A DNA stretch of 64,000 nt from assembly GCA_026122225.1 (NCBI GenBank), contig JANEZZ010001390.1, forward strand, positions 124,001 through 188,000, given 5' to 3'. Position numbers and translations under genes: made by a program. Below are positions 32,914 through 44,667 of this stretch, piece after piece. Below the pieces are notes generated by a model. It saw only the letters and a program-made list of their open reading frames with translations. It ran no database searches and had not been told where the DNA came from. The DNA is from Heloderma charlesbogerti. Its lineage: Eukaryota; Chordata; Lepidosauria; Squamata; Helodermatidae. Numbering within the stretch: the stretch's first letter is position 1; the number at the start of each line of letters is the position of its first letter.

Positions 32914-32952
32914 GGATTTTTCCTCCTTTCAGATTCACTTTTTCTCACTGTG
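32914..32952 (-). other. V recombination signal, 23-bp spacer
   Basis: Plus GGATTTTTC (32914-32922), 23 bp, CACTGTG (32946-32952). The coding heptamer CACAGTG is perfect and the nonamer is GAAAAATCC. Confidence 0.88.
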
Positions 32953-33400
32953 TCTCTTGTGCAGTAATAGAGAGATGTGTCTTCAGGTTTCAGATTGTTC
33001 ATTTGCAAATACAGCTGGCTCTTTGAATTGTCTCTGGAAATAGTGAAACGGCCTTTCGCACTCTCAGCATAATTCTGTGAGCCCCCAGTGTTGCTTATCC
33101 ATGCGACCCATTCCAAGCCTTTTCCAGAAGCTTGTCTAACCCAGCTCATGTAGTAGCTGCTGAAGCTGAACCCGGAGGCTTGACAGGAGAGGCGGAGGGA
33201 CTCTCCGGGCCTTTTGACATCCCCTCCAGACTCAACCAGCTGGACCTCCAACTGGACACCTGGGGGAAAGAAAAAAAAAACATATTAAAGAGACCTGCTG
33301 CAGATTAGCCCTTGGAATATGCCATTCCTCAGTAGTTGAAGGAAGAATAAGCACCTCTGATGACTGTTAAAAAGAAAAGACATTGAAGCCAAATTATCAT
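32953..33400 (-). CDS. Immunoglobulin heavy-chain V segment, VH3-like, apparently functional
   Basis: The leader exon is 33355-33400 ([16 protein letters not shown]), donor AGAG|GTGC. The V exon is 32953-33259 after CCCCAG|GTGTCC. The mature start is [20 protein letters not shown]. Conserved features are SCQASGFSF (first Cys), [16 protein letters not shown] (FR2 Trp), CDR2 [28 protein letters not shown], and LYYCTRD (second Cys). The recombination signal is the best in the window. It is the most canonical V gene here, with no stops, and an octamer variant lies upstream. It sits outside the two-copy duplicon and next to L2/SINE debris. Confidence 0.92.
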
Positions 33401-33525
33401 TTTCTTTTCTGTTGCTTTGAGAGGGGTTGTTTGAAAAGTAGTCACAGACATACAGGACCTGTGCCTGTAGGCGTAGCTGGGTTAGGGAGAGTGTAGGGCT
33501 TATTTAAAGAGGAAGTTGTCTCTGA

Positions 33526-33533
33526 ATTTACAT
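33526..33533 (-). promoter_or_regulatory. Octamer variant, VH promoter
   Basis: Plus ATTTACAT, coding ATGTAAAT (one base from ATGCAAAT), 126 bp upstream of the leader ATG, with a TTTAAATA box (33500-33508) in between. Confidence 0.65.
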
Positions 33534-34772
33534 ACACCTCAGGATAAAAGAGCAGCATGTGCACAGTACACGTTTTAGGTGATGGAGGACAAGTGCTGAT
33601 CATAACCATGGGGCACAATAGGACGGGAAGGTGGATTCTGTTGTAAAAATGTGAAAATACAGCAGCTTAGCAATGGAGAGAACTGCTTGTGAGGTTTCCT
33701 TTTAAGTTTAAGGACTAGTTTACATTTGAATATTAGGGCTTTAAACTAAAACCTTGGATAAAAATAACAGAATATTTTGATTAAAATAAAACACCATCAA
33801 TGGATATAACGTGTAGTTAGACACTTCATCCCATGGAGTCCACTGAGCCATACGTAGATCAAGGAGCGCAGCCATGGACAGTAACTTTGTACAGAAGTAA
33901 GTCCCACTGAAGTCCATGACAATTACTTCCAAGTAGAAATGCACATGGCTCAATGGTAACTTACAAAATGTTATACAAATATTCCCCAAACCAGTTTAGA
34001 ATGACACATATTTACTTTGGATTTGGGGTTGGGATCAGGAAGACAGTGGGGTCCAGAGTTAGGACAGGAGGCCAAAAGTGAGGCTGGGTTCCACATTCTG
34101 GCCACAGGCAGCTGAAAGACTGGACTGACATGGGCACACACACAAGAGCTGTGTCCTAAAAATGCCTTAAACTTTAGGATCCATGCAGAAGGATGGAACA
34201 AGAACATTAGAGCAGAAAACACAGGGAACATTTTGGAGACAATTCCACAGGGGCATCTATGCTCAACAAGACACATCCGATGATATTGGCAATCAAACAT
34301 GGTCAAAGGCATCATCTGAAAATGTGCTTTTTAGAAGTAAAGCTGCAGTATGAAAGCTTTAAAAAGACTGCTATTTTAGGGTCCCACTGACCACCTCGCC
34401 TACTGACCATGTTGCTATTCATTATGCAAATATGACTACCACTGCCTATAAGTAACCCAATCATTCCACCATCCTGAAAGTCCCGAGAATTGCTCCCACT
34501 TTCATTGGGAAGAAAGACCTAATTAAGGTGTTTGGATTTCTGGGGGGATTAATCCCCCAGCCCTACAGAATAATGACTGTAAAATGTGCCTCACATTTCT
34601 GGAACTACAAGATACAGTATGTTAATGGATGAAAAGGCAAGAATCTGGTTTCAGGAAAGCATGCTGAGAATTGGGGGGGGGGTGAGCCAGACATCTTGTC
34701 CACATGGCAAACCCAAATGTAAAGCTCTCATGGATTTTAAGGGTAAATAGGTAAATAATGGTGGTGGGAATC
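33534..34772. other. IGHV intergenic spacer
   Basis: No gene seen. Matches the shared VH3-like spacer (equivalents around 14000-15330 and 57590-58450), without a (TATC)n array. Confidence 0.5.
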
Positions 34773-35308
34773 TAGGGATGTACAAAAGTCACTTACCTTT
34801 TAGAAGGGTGAAATTCGCAGTGGGAGGGAGGCACTCTGTCCCTCCCCCCCAAATTCTCTCTGGCTGGCTTCGCTCTGTGGAGATTCCGTGGAGCTGCCGG
34901 CCGGGGCTGCCCGCAGCCGGACATCCGGCCACTGGGCAGCCTGCAGGGATGCTAATGGTGGCCGCCATAGCCACCGCCATTTGTGTCCCTGTATTTTGCT
35001 GTGATAGGCTACATAAATATATACGTAGCGTATCATGGCAAAAAAAAAAAAAAAAACAGCATACGCAAATGGTGGCAGCTATGGTGGCTGCCATTTGCGT
35101 TCACTATTTATCGCCGTTTTAGCCTACGTAAATATTTATGTAGGCTATTACAGCAAAAAAAAAGGGGAATGCAACTAGCGTAGTGGTCGCTATTTGCATT
35201 CCTTTTTTTTCGCCGTAATAGCTTATGTAAATATTTACGTAGGCTAAAACAGCCAAAAATAGGGAACACAAAGGGCAGCTGCCATAGCTGCCACCATTTG
35301 CATACGCT
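34773..35308. mobile_element. hAT-like foldback element, left half, R-type terminus
   Basis: It starts TAGGGATGtacaaaagtcac, an R-type end. Hairpins lie at 35000-35040, 35110-35155 and 35205-35255, with octamer-bearing catttgcatacgctg at 35290-35306. The element is interrupted here by an L2 copy and resumes at 37413: the joined order matches 2425-2520 of the intact copy at 1860-2770. Confidence 0.82.
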
Positions 35309-37412
35309 GTTATTTATTTATTTATTTATTCATTCATTCATTATTTATTATTAAATTTATTAATTGCCCATCTGGCCGGTCACCCAGCCACTCTGGGTGA
35401 TGCACAGCATACAATAAAACAGTTTAAAACAATAAAATTCTACAATAAAAAACATTTTCTAAAATACCCTAACCCACCCCAAATGCCTGCCTAAATAACA
35501 ACTTTTTAAATGCACGACAGAAGCTCATTAAAGAGGGGGCATGACAGAGTTCCCTAGGGAGGGAGTTCCACAGAGTGGGGGCCACCACAGAAAAGGCCCT
35601 CTCCCTCGTCCCCACCAGTCTAGCTGTCCTGGCTGATGGGACAGAGAGAAGGCCATCCGAGGCTGATCTTGTTAAGTGGCCTGTCTGGTGCTGCTGGAGG
35701 TGCTCCTTAAGATAGCCTGGGCCGGAACCATATAGGGTTTTAAAGGTCAAAACCAACACCTTGAATTTGGCCCGGAAAACAACTGGTAACCAGTGCAACT
35801 CCTTCAGCACTGGAGTGATGTGGTCTCGCCGGTGGCTGCCTTTAATCAGGCAAGCCGCTGGGTTCTGTACCAGCTGCAGCTTCCGAACCGTCTTCAAGGG
35901 TAACCCCACATAGAGCGCATTACAGTAGTCTAAACCAGACGAGACTAGGGCATGTACTACCGATGGGAGCAGATGGTCGGGAAGGAAGGGGCGCAGCTGC
36001 CGTATCAGATGGAGTTGTCCAAAAATCCAAAAGTCCAAAATGTCCAAAAATCCAAAAGTCCAAAATGACCCCCAGGCTGCGGACCTGGTCTTTCAAGGGT
36101 AGCCGTACCCCATGCAACACCAGGTCAACATCCCCCAGCCTCCTCTTGTCTCCCACCAAAAGTACCTCGGTCTTGTCAGGGTTGAGCTTCAGCTTATTCC
36201 TCCCCATCCAGCCACTCACCGTCTCCAGACATTTGGACAGGAATTCTACGGCCAACCTTGGTGAAGATTTGAATGAGAGGTAGAGCTGCGTGTCATCCAC
36301 ATATTGATGACACTGCACCCCAAACCTCCTGATGATAGCCCCCAGTGGCTTCACATAGTTATTAAATAGCATCGGGGAGAGGATGGAACCCCGTGGCACC
36401 CCACAAGTGAGTGGCCACGGGTCCGAAACCTCCTCTCCCAGTGCTACCCTCTGGTACCTGCCGGAGAGGAAGGACCGGAACCACCGCAATATGGTGTCTC
36501 CAATGCCCAACCCCTCCAGGCAGTCCAGGAGGATACCGTGGTGAACAGTATCAAAAGCTGCTGAGAGGTCGAGGAGAACAAGGAAGGAGCATTCACCCCT
36601 ATCCAGAGCCCTCCTCATATCATCTACCAAGGCAACCAAGGCCGTTTCTGTCCCATGCCCAGGCCTGAAGCCCGACTGAAATGGGTCTAGATAATCAGTT
36701 TCTTCCAAGTGTGCCTTCAACTGCATCGCCACCACCAGCCCAATCACCTTGCCCCAAAATGGCAGATTTGAGACTGGGTGAAAGTTGTTCAGAACTTGAG
36801 GATCCAAGGAGGGCTTCTTTAAGAGCGGTCTTATCACTGCCTCCTTGAGGGCTGATGGCATCACTCCCTCCTCAAGGGAGGCATTCACCACCACCCTGAT
36901 CCCCTCACCCAGTCTCTCTCTGCAGCCCATAATGAGCCAAGATGGGCAAGGTTCAAGTAAGCAGGTGGCCGGCCTTACAGATGAAAGCACCTTGTCCACT
37001 TCATCAGGAGGAAGAAGCTGGAACGGATCCCACAAAACCGGTTTGCCACAGGCCACCTCTTGCTCACTAACTGTATCCACAGCGTGCAGAGGAACACACC
37101 TAATCTGATCAATTTTATCTGCAAAGTGCCTTGCCAAGGCCTCACAGGAGGCCTTAGAATGCTCCAGTGGTTCAGGAACCACAGGACCGACCAGGCTCCG
37201 GACCACTTGGAACAGCCTCCTGGGACAGCACTCTGCAGATGTGATAGAGGCAGCATAATGTTCCTTTTTTGCTGCCTTCACTGCCATGTGATAGGCTGAA
37301 GATACAGCTCTAGCCCGTGTCTGATCGTCTTTGGAGCGAGACTTCCACCACCGGCCCTCTAGCCGTCTCACCTCCTGTTTCAGAGCTCGTAACCGCGGAT
37401 TGAACCATGGTT
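35309..37412 (-). mobile_element. L2-clade LINE, 5'-truncated, RT frame nearly intact
   Basis: A 483-codon frame (35920-37371) covers the pre-RT region (AYHMAVKAAKKEHYAASITS), RT motifs (GHGTETALVALVDDM, LVLLDLSAAFDTVHHGILLD, GVPRGSILSPMLFN) and the catalytic box QYVDDTQLYLSF. The C-terminal part continues in another frame (35469-36047: GLDYCNALYVGLPLKTV, FRAKFKVLVLTFKTL) to a stop. The frame break coincides with a 25-bp tandem duplication at 36018-36067. The 3' tail is a TTTA-rich tract (35309-35345). The endonuclease domain is missing. It is nested in a hAT-like element. YVDD instead of YADD is within the range of non-LTR RTs. Confidence 0.88.
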
Positions 37413-37724
37413 TGCCTGCCGTGATAGGCTACATAAATACTTATGTAGCTTATCACGGCAGCCTGGCTGGACGCAAATGGCAGCCACTACAGTGGCCGCC
37501 ATTTGCATCTGCAGCAGCCAGTCTGTGGCCAGAACTCCAGCTGCAGACGGCTCTGGCCAGCTGCTCCGCAGAGCTGCTGCAGAGCAGAGCCGGCCAGGCA
37601 GGATTCCGGGGGGGAGGACCGGATCGCCTCCCCCCCTGTCGAGGATTTTGGGGGGAGGGACAGAGTGCCTCCCCCCACTGTGAATCACATCTGCGAAAAG
37701 GTAAGTGACTTTCGTACATCCGTA
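37413..37724. mobile_element. hAT-like foldback element, right half
   Basis: Continuation of 34773-35308: hairpin gataggctacataaatacttatg (37422-37458), atttgcat, G/C repeats (37600-37680), then AAAAGGTAAGTGACTTTCG and the tip CATCCGTA. Both outer ends of this element are therefore R type. No matching 8-bp flanks, and about 170 bp of the shared spacer is missing at the site. Confidence 0.8.
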
Positions 37725-38514
37725 CCCTGCTGCCACCTTGTGAGAAGGAGATGAAGAAAAGCTCTCAGTAGAGACAACAATGAAGTTCTTTAGCTATCCT
37801 TGGATAACATTTAAGCTCTCCTCAAGTTCTTCTTAAGTGGAGGTGAACTTTACAAGTTCCTGAATTACTCTCCAGGTTGGACTGCAATTGAAGCTAGAGA
37901 AAAATGCCAAATATTTCAATGTGATGTCATGGAGAAGTGATGTTGCATTACATTTCATAGAGGTAAAGAAAATGGCTGTTTTCCCAAGCACCTTGGATTG
38001 GCTTAAATTTCCAGGTGAATCTGGTGCGAATTTCTGAGTTCGTCCATTTCTAGTTGTCTGATGTGATTTCACAAAGAGACACATCTGCTGTGATATGTGA
38101 TGCATCATGCAAGGAGATTTCAGTACCTCTATCAGGTATGAATGAATCAGTCTGTTTCTTCGGGTCTACTTTGCGTAGGAGAAGACAGAGTCAGCTGAAA
38201 GCTCTCCTCAAGTGCCTTTGAGGGATCTGCCTAAATTTCCTTGAAGTGGACTCACAGTTCCATATCCATTTGGGCTGAACAAAGGGATGCTCATCTAGGT
38301 ATTAAATATAACTGTCAGAAAAGTTATTTTTGAAGAAACCAAACATATTATGGAATAATTAACTGGATAGCAAGAAAAAAGCAGAAGGAAGCAAAATAGG
38401 AAGATAAGCACAAAAGCCAAGATCAAGCATTCTTTGGTCAAGAATCATGAGCAAGATAGATTGTTTTGCAAGTATCTGCTTCCCTCTGCTGGTGAGAATG
38501 AGGAATGATGTGTA

Positions 38515-38556
<42 letters not shown>

Positions 38557-38559
38557 GGA

Positions 38560-38611
<52 letters not shown>

Positions 38612-39221
38612 CTCTTGGAAGGAGCATTTAAGATATCTATACATATATGGAAGGGTTTGTTCCTCAGTTAATTCCCCTGTTTTACCCATAGACCACATGA
38701 ATGGAAACACTTCTTCACAAAAACATGAGATTTAGTCATACTGAGAACAGACCCATGGAAATCAGTGGCACTTAAGTTAGTCCTCACCAAGTTAAGTCCT
38801 GTTCATCTCAATTGGTCTACTCTGAGTATGATTAACTCTGGATCTATACATTATGAACTTATAAAATTGACTACCATAATGGTCACTGACTATGAATTTA
38901 AATATTAAAAATGTTGGTCAGATGAGAAGTGGAGAAGTCTATCCACATGTCTTGATGATGATAGGTAAAATAAAAAAGGCTGTGGAGCTCTAGGCCCAAT
39001 AAGTCTGTGAAGCCTAGGGCTGGGTAAAACCATGGATGCCTGGGTTAGACCTGGTTGTGGTGAAAAGAGGCCATGCTGAAAAGGGGCAAGGGAAGCAAGG
39101 TGAAAAATGGCCAATGGAGGGAACAAAATAAAGCTACAGACTGCTGATGACCAAATATGAGTCTGAGAAGCCTCTTATCCACATAAACCCACTTACACAC
39201 TAAGCCTTGGTCATAACACCC
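37725..39221. other. IGHV intergenic spacer
   Basis: No gene seen. It begins 'ccctgctgccaccttgtgagaaggag', matching 15520-15545. (TG)n(AG)n runs at 38513-38609. Confidence 0.5.
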
Positions 39222-40928
39222 CTGCAAATGGGGTGGAAATGGGGCGGCCGCCATTTTCATCCAGCTAGGCTGCCATGATAGGCTACGTAAGTATTTACAT
39301 AGCCTATCACAGCAACACAAAAACAAAAAACAAAAAAAATGGCATTCGCAAATGGCAGCGGCTATGGCGGCCGCCATTTGCGTTCCCTATTTTTTGCCGT
39401 TTTAGCCTATGTAAATATTTACGTAGGCTAAAATGGCGAATCAAAAAGGGACGCAAATAGTGCCCGCTACACTATTTGCGTTCCCCTTTATTTTCGCAAT
39501 CATAGCCTACATAAATGTTTACATAGATTAAGATGGCCAAAAATAAGGAATGCAAATGGTGGCGGCCGTAGCTGCCATTTGCGTTCGTGGGTGTGTTTTT
39601 TTTTTTTAACCCAGCCATGATAGGCTACGTAAATCTTTACATAGCCTAGGGATGTCAGAGAATTCTGCCACGGATGTCGGGGAGGCTGAATGCCAGCGCA
39701 TTCGGCCCCCTGAAATCGGTGGCAAAACAGTCTGCCCCCCCTGCCCCCCCCCGGGATGGGACTTACCTTGGGTGAATCTCCCTTGTGGCAGCGGCTGCGG
39801 CGGTGGTTCGGTGGCGGCGGCTGCGACGGCCGGTCTTCCGACAGGCTGCCGCCACCATTTCCAGTAAAAAAAACAAAACAAAAAATTGTGATAGGCTATG
39901 TAAAGATTTACGTAGCCTAACACGGCTAGATTTTCAAAAAATACCATGACAGGCTACATAAATGTTTACGTAGCCTATCACGGCTGAGTAAAAACAACAC
40001 AAAACGTGTGTACGCAAGTATCTACGCTATGCTACGCTATTTGCGTTCCCCATATTTTCGCCGTAGTCTACGTAAATGTTTACGTAGACTAGACGTGCCA
40101 AAATAAGGAACGCAAATGGCAGTGCCCATGGGCGCCGCCATTTGCATACGCGCTTTTTCTTTTTTTTACTCAGCCGTGATAGGCTACATAAACATTTACG
40201 TAGCCTATCATGGCTGACTGCAGGGATGCAAATGTCAGCGGGTACGTCTGCCGCAATTTGCGGGCCCAGCCAGCCAGGATACGGGGGTGGAGGGACGGAG
40301 CGCCTCCCCCCCGGGCAGAATTGGGGGGGGAGGGACGGAGTGCCTCCCCCCCGGCCAGAATTTCGGGGGGAGGGACGGGGCACCTCCCCCCCACCTCGAA
40401 TCATATTTTGTCAAAAGGTAAGTGACTATCGTACATCCCTAACATAGCCTATCACGTTGTTGTTGTTGTTGTTGTTGTTTTGCAAGACTGCAAATGGCGG
40501 CGGTGGCAACCAGTTGGAAGACCAGCTGTTGCAGCTGCTGCTGCCTGGAAGATCTACCCCAGGTAAGTTTCGGATCCAGGTGGGATTTACGTAGCCTTTC
40601 ACAGCTGGGCACAAACAAAACAAAACAAAAAACAGCGTATGCAAATGGTGGTGGCTACGGCGGCAGCCATTTGCGTTCCCTATTTTTCGCCATTTTATCT
40701 TACATAAATATTTATGTAGGTTATTACGGTGAAAAAAAGGGGGAACACAAATAGCGTAGTGGGCACTATTTGCGTTCCTTCTTTCCCCCACCGTTTTCGC
40801 CTACCGAAGTATTTACGTGTGCTATTATGGCGGGAAAAAAAGGAACGCAAATACTGCCCACTACACTATTTGCGTTCCCCTTTTTTTCGCCGTAATAGCC
40901 TACATAAATATTTACTTAAGATAAAATG
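39222..40928. mobile_element. hAT-like foldback element(s), truncated outer copy hosting a nested copy
   Basis: The outer copy starts without a terminus at about 39222. It shows hairpins at 39270-39310, 39400-39435 and 39500-39535, is interrupted by 39647-40441, and resumes with gttgtt(n) and L-end sequence (gaccagctgttgcagctg, ccccaggtaag at about 40560). More cgcaaat hairpins follow to 40928. No CATCCCTA is found at the right. Confidence 0.72.
39647..40441 (+). mobile_element. hAT-like foldback element nested in another copy (795 bp)
   Basis: TAGGGATG...CATCCCTA is flanked by a perfect ACATAGCC duplication (39639-39646, 40442-40449). The target lies in the gataggctacgta..tacatagcctatc hairpin of the outer copy. 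The R region has three tandem G/C hairpin repeats (40268-40392). Confidence 0.9.
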
Positions 40929-41072
40929 GTGTATCTGTGAGGTTTATATATCAGAACATATATACTCATTTTGTTGTATATATTGTTGTTTCATAGAATC
41001 ATAGAATAGTAGGGTTGGAAGGGGCCTACAAGGCCATCGAGTCCAACCCCCCGCTCAGTGCAGGAATCCAAG

Positions 41073-43957
41073 TCAAAGCATCACTGACAAATGGCTGTCC
41101 AGCCTCGTCTTGAAGGCCTCCAGTGTGGGAGAGCCCACCACCGCCCTAGGGAATGGGTTCCATTGTCGTATTGCTCTTACAGTCAGGAAGTTTTTCCTGA
41201 TGTTCAGCCAGAATCTGGCTTCCTGTAACTTGAGCCCATTATTCCGTGTCCTGCACTCTGGGATGATCAAGAAGAGATCCTGGCCTTCTTCTCTGTGACA
41301 ACCTTTCAAGTACTTGAAGAGTGCTATCATATCTCCCCTCAGTCTTCTCTTCTCAAGGCTAAAGATGCCCAGTTCTTTCAGTCTCTCTTCATAGGGCTTT
41401 GTTTCTAGTCCCTTGATCATCTTTGTTGCCCTCCTCTGAACTCTCTCCAGTTTGTCTGCATCCTTCTTAAAGTGTGGTGCCCAGAACTGGACACAGTACT
41501 CCAGATGAGGCCTAACCAGTGCTGAGTAGAGGGGAACTAGTACTTCCCGGGATTTGGAAGCGATGCTTCTATGAATGCAGCCCAAAATAGAATTTGCCTT
41601 TTTTGTAGCCACATCACATTGTTGGCTCATATTCAGCTTGTGATCGACAACGATTCCAAGATCCTTCTCGCTTGTAGTGTGGTTGAGCCACATAGCCCCC
41701 ATCTTGTAACTGTGCATTTGGTTTCTTTTTCCTAGGTGCAGAACTTGGCATTTATCCCTATTAAATGTCATTCTGTTGTTTTCTGCCCAGCGCCCTGTCT
41801 ATCCAGATCACTTTGAATTTTGTTTCTGTCTTCCAAAGTATTAGCTATCCCTCCCAATTTTGTGTCATATGCAAATTTGATCAGCATTCCCTGCACCTCC
41901 TCCTCCAAGTCATTAATAAAAATGTTGAAGAGCACTGGGCCCAGGACCGAGCCCTGCGGTACCCCACTCGTTACCTCTCCCCAGTTTGAGAAGGTCCCAT
42001 TGAGAAGCACTCTTTGAGTCCGATTCTGTAGCCAACTGTGGATCCACCGGATCGTTGTTTCATCTAGCCCACTTTGAGCTAGTTTGCTCATCAGGATATC
42101 ATGGGGCACTTTGTCGAAAGCTTTGCTGAAGTTGAGGTATATGATGTCTACAGCATTCCCACGGTCTACAAGGGAGGTTACTTGATCAAAAAATGAGATC
42201 AGATTTGTCTGGCAGGACTTGTTCTTGACAAATCCATGTTGGCTTCGAGTAATCACGGCATTGTTGTCAAGGTGCTTCCAGATGGATTCCTTTATGATCT
42301 GCTCCAGAATTTTCCCAGGGATTGATGTCAGACTGACTGGTCTGGAGTTCCCAGGTTCCTCCTTTTTACCTTTTTTGAAGATAGGGACAACATTAGCCCT
42401 CCTCCAGTCATCTGGCACTTCCCCCGTCCTCCATGATTTCTCAAAGAGAATAGACAACGGTTCTGAGAGTTCTTCTGCCAGTTCCTTTATGACTCTAGGA
42501 TGCAGTTCATCTGGCCCTGGAGATTTGAACTCATTCAAAGTAATGAGGTGTTCCTTGACCATATGCCTGTCGATCTCAAGCTGCAATCCTGCCCCTTCAG
42601 CCTGTACTTCGCCTTTGCCAGGGGGGTCATAGACCCTCTTTTGGGAGAAGACTGAGCCAAAGTAGGAATTGAGCACCTCTGCCTTTTCTTTGTCATCTGT
42701 TATTGTTTTGCCATCCTTATTTAATAGCTGAACCACCATTTCTTTCCTCTGCCTTTTACTATGCACGTAGCTGAAGAAAGCCTTTTTGTTGTTTTTAACA
42801 TCCCTTGCTAACCTCAGCTCATTCTCAGCTTTAGCCTTCCTGACGCCATCCCTGCAATTCTGTGCTATCTGCCTGTACTTTTCCTTTGTTACTTGGCCTC
42901 CTTTCCACTTCCTATATGTGTCCTTTTTTGTTTTCAGGTCATCCCTAAGCTTTTTGTGAAGCCACATTGGTTTCTTCTGTTGTCTTCCACCTTTTCTTCT
43001 TGTTGGAATTGCTTGTGATTGTGCCTTGAGAATTTCCTTTTTTGAAAGCTCCCACCCATCTTGGACTCCTTTTCTCGCTAGCATTGCTTGCCATGGGACC
43101 TTACTGATCATTGTTCTGAGTTTATGAAAATCAGCTTTCCTAAAATCCAGGGTACGCGTTTGACTACACTCGGCTTTTGCTTCCCTTAGAACCAAGAACT
43201 CAAGTACAACATGGTTGCTTTCCCCCAGAGTTCCTGTAACTGCTACTTTATCCACTAAGTCATCTCTGTTGGTTAGGATCAAGTCAAGAATAGCCGATCC
43301 TCTAGTTCCTTCCTCTACTTTCTGTAGGAGGAAGTGATCCACCACACAAGTCAGGAATTTCCTGGAGGGGCCATGTTTTGCAGAATTTGTCTCCCAACAA
43401 ATATCGGGGAAATTGAAGTCCCCCATTACTACTACATCATGCTTCCTTAAAACATTGGCTATTTGCTTTTCAAAAGTTTCATCCTTGTCTTCTCCTTGAT
43501 TTTGTGGCCGGTAGTAGACTCCAACCACCAGGTTCCTTTTATTCTTTGCTGCATTTATTTCAACCCAGATGCTCTCGATGGGGCTACCAAGCTCCTCCTC
43601 CTGTCTTTCTGTGCAGAGATATGTATTTTTCACATACAGTGCAACCCCACCTCCCTTTCTGTTCCTCCTGTTCTTTTTGAACAAGTTATATCCTTCAATT
43701 GCTGTCTTCCAGTCATGAGAGTCATCCCACCAAGTCTCAGTTATACCTATCAGGTCATAATTTCCCTCTTGTATTAAGAGTTCAAGTTCGTTCTGTTTGT
43801 TTCCCATACTCTGGGCATTAGTATATAGACATCGAAGACCATGTGCTTCATAGTCTGGCTTTCTTCCTACATGTGTCTGAAGACTATTATTGGGCGCTAT
43901 CAGAGCTGTTCTCCCCATTGCAGTGCATGCGCCTATGTCCATTGTTACCCCCAACAT
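41073..43957 (-). pseudogene. CR1 ORF2 (endonuclease / reverse transcriptase), frameshifted
   Basis: It opens with an AP-type endonuclease region (CLYTNAQSMGNKQNELELLI, GITETWWDDSHDW, GVYYRPQNQGE, VVMGDFNFPDICWE). A linker and the RT domain follow (HGFVKNKSCQTNLISFFDQV, INDLEEEVQGMLIKFAYDTK) down to about 41770. The frame then shifts, and the C-terminal part continues in another phase ([40 protein letters not shown]) to a stop at 41073. The RT catalytic box reads FAYD where CR1-clade enzymes have FADD, so an active-site aspartate is lost. ATG of ORF2 overlaps the TAA of ORF1 (TAATG). Role in an active element: target-primed reverse transcription. Confidence 0.88.
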
Positions 43958-44640
43958 TACATCTCCCTTCCCCGTAGGATTCTGTTTAAAGTCCTCCTGA
44001 TGAAGTTCTTCATGCTGTGGCCAAACACATGCTTCCCATCCTTTGTGAGGTGCAACCCGTCCCTAGTCAACAGCCCATCTTCTAGGAAGTATAGCCCGTG
44101 GTCCCAGAATCCAAATCTCTCTTGTCGGCACCACCTTCGTAGACAGTCATTCACCCGGAGTATTTTTCGTTCCCTTTCTATCCCTCTTCTAACTACTGGA
44201 AGGATGGATGAGAAAACTATCTGGGCCCCAAAGTTCTTGAGTTTCCTTCCCAAAGCTTCAAAGTCTGACGTGATCTCTTCGTAGCTCCGCTTGGCGGTAT
44301 CATTTGTTCCCACATGGATGAGAAGAAAGGGATACCTGTCAGTGGGCTTTATGAGTGCAGGCAACCTTTCAGTCACGTCTCTAATCTGTCCTCCCGGGAG
44401 ACAACATACCTGGCGAGTCCATGGGTCTCCGTGACATACTTGGGTCTCAATCCCACGCAGCAAGGAGTCTCCCACTACTACCACTCTTCTTCTCTTCTTC
44501 TTCTTGTAGGCCTGGGTTTCATCGCCTCTGTTTGACTGACCTTTAGCCTCTTGCTCACTCTCATGCAGTTTCCCCTGTGATTCTTCTTCTGCAGGCTGTC
44601 CTCCAGTCTCATCCGCAAGTACCTGGAGTTTATACTTTGT
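43957..44640 (-). pseudogene. CR1 ORF1 with SGNH-esterase domain, 5'-truncated
   Basis: The frame runs in from the 5' side through a charged stretch (ETGGQPAEEESQGKLHESEQ, KKKKRR) into an SGNH/GDSL-type esterase domain: block I VVVVGDSLLRGIE (catalytic Ser), HVGTNDTAKRSYEE (block III, Gly/Asn), and RDGLHLTKDGKHVFG with the Asp/His of block V. It ends REM-stop overlapping the ORF2 start. Esterase-bearing ORF1 is typical of CR1-clade LINEs. The usual N-terminal part is missing. All catalytic residues appear intact, although the element as a whole is dead. Confidence 0.87.
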
Positions 44641-44667
44641 TATATGGAGTTTATACTTGGTTGTACA

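Larger units (their letters stand above)
40992..44640 (-). mobile_element. CR1 LINE, long copy with ORF1 and ORF2
   Basis: Antisense CR1 with its 3' tail (catagaatcatagaatagtag) at 40992-41045. ORF2 begins at 43957 and ORF1 ends there. The copy is 5'-truncated in ORF1 before reaching the hAT-like element at 44668. The intact domain order and length make it the least degraded retroposon in the window. It is inactivated by a frameshift near 41770-41800 and an altered RT active site. Confidence 0.92.
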
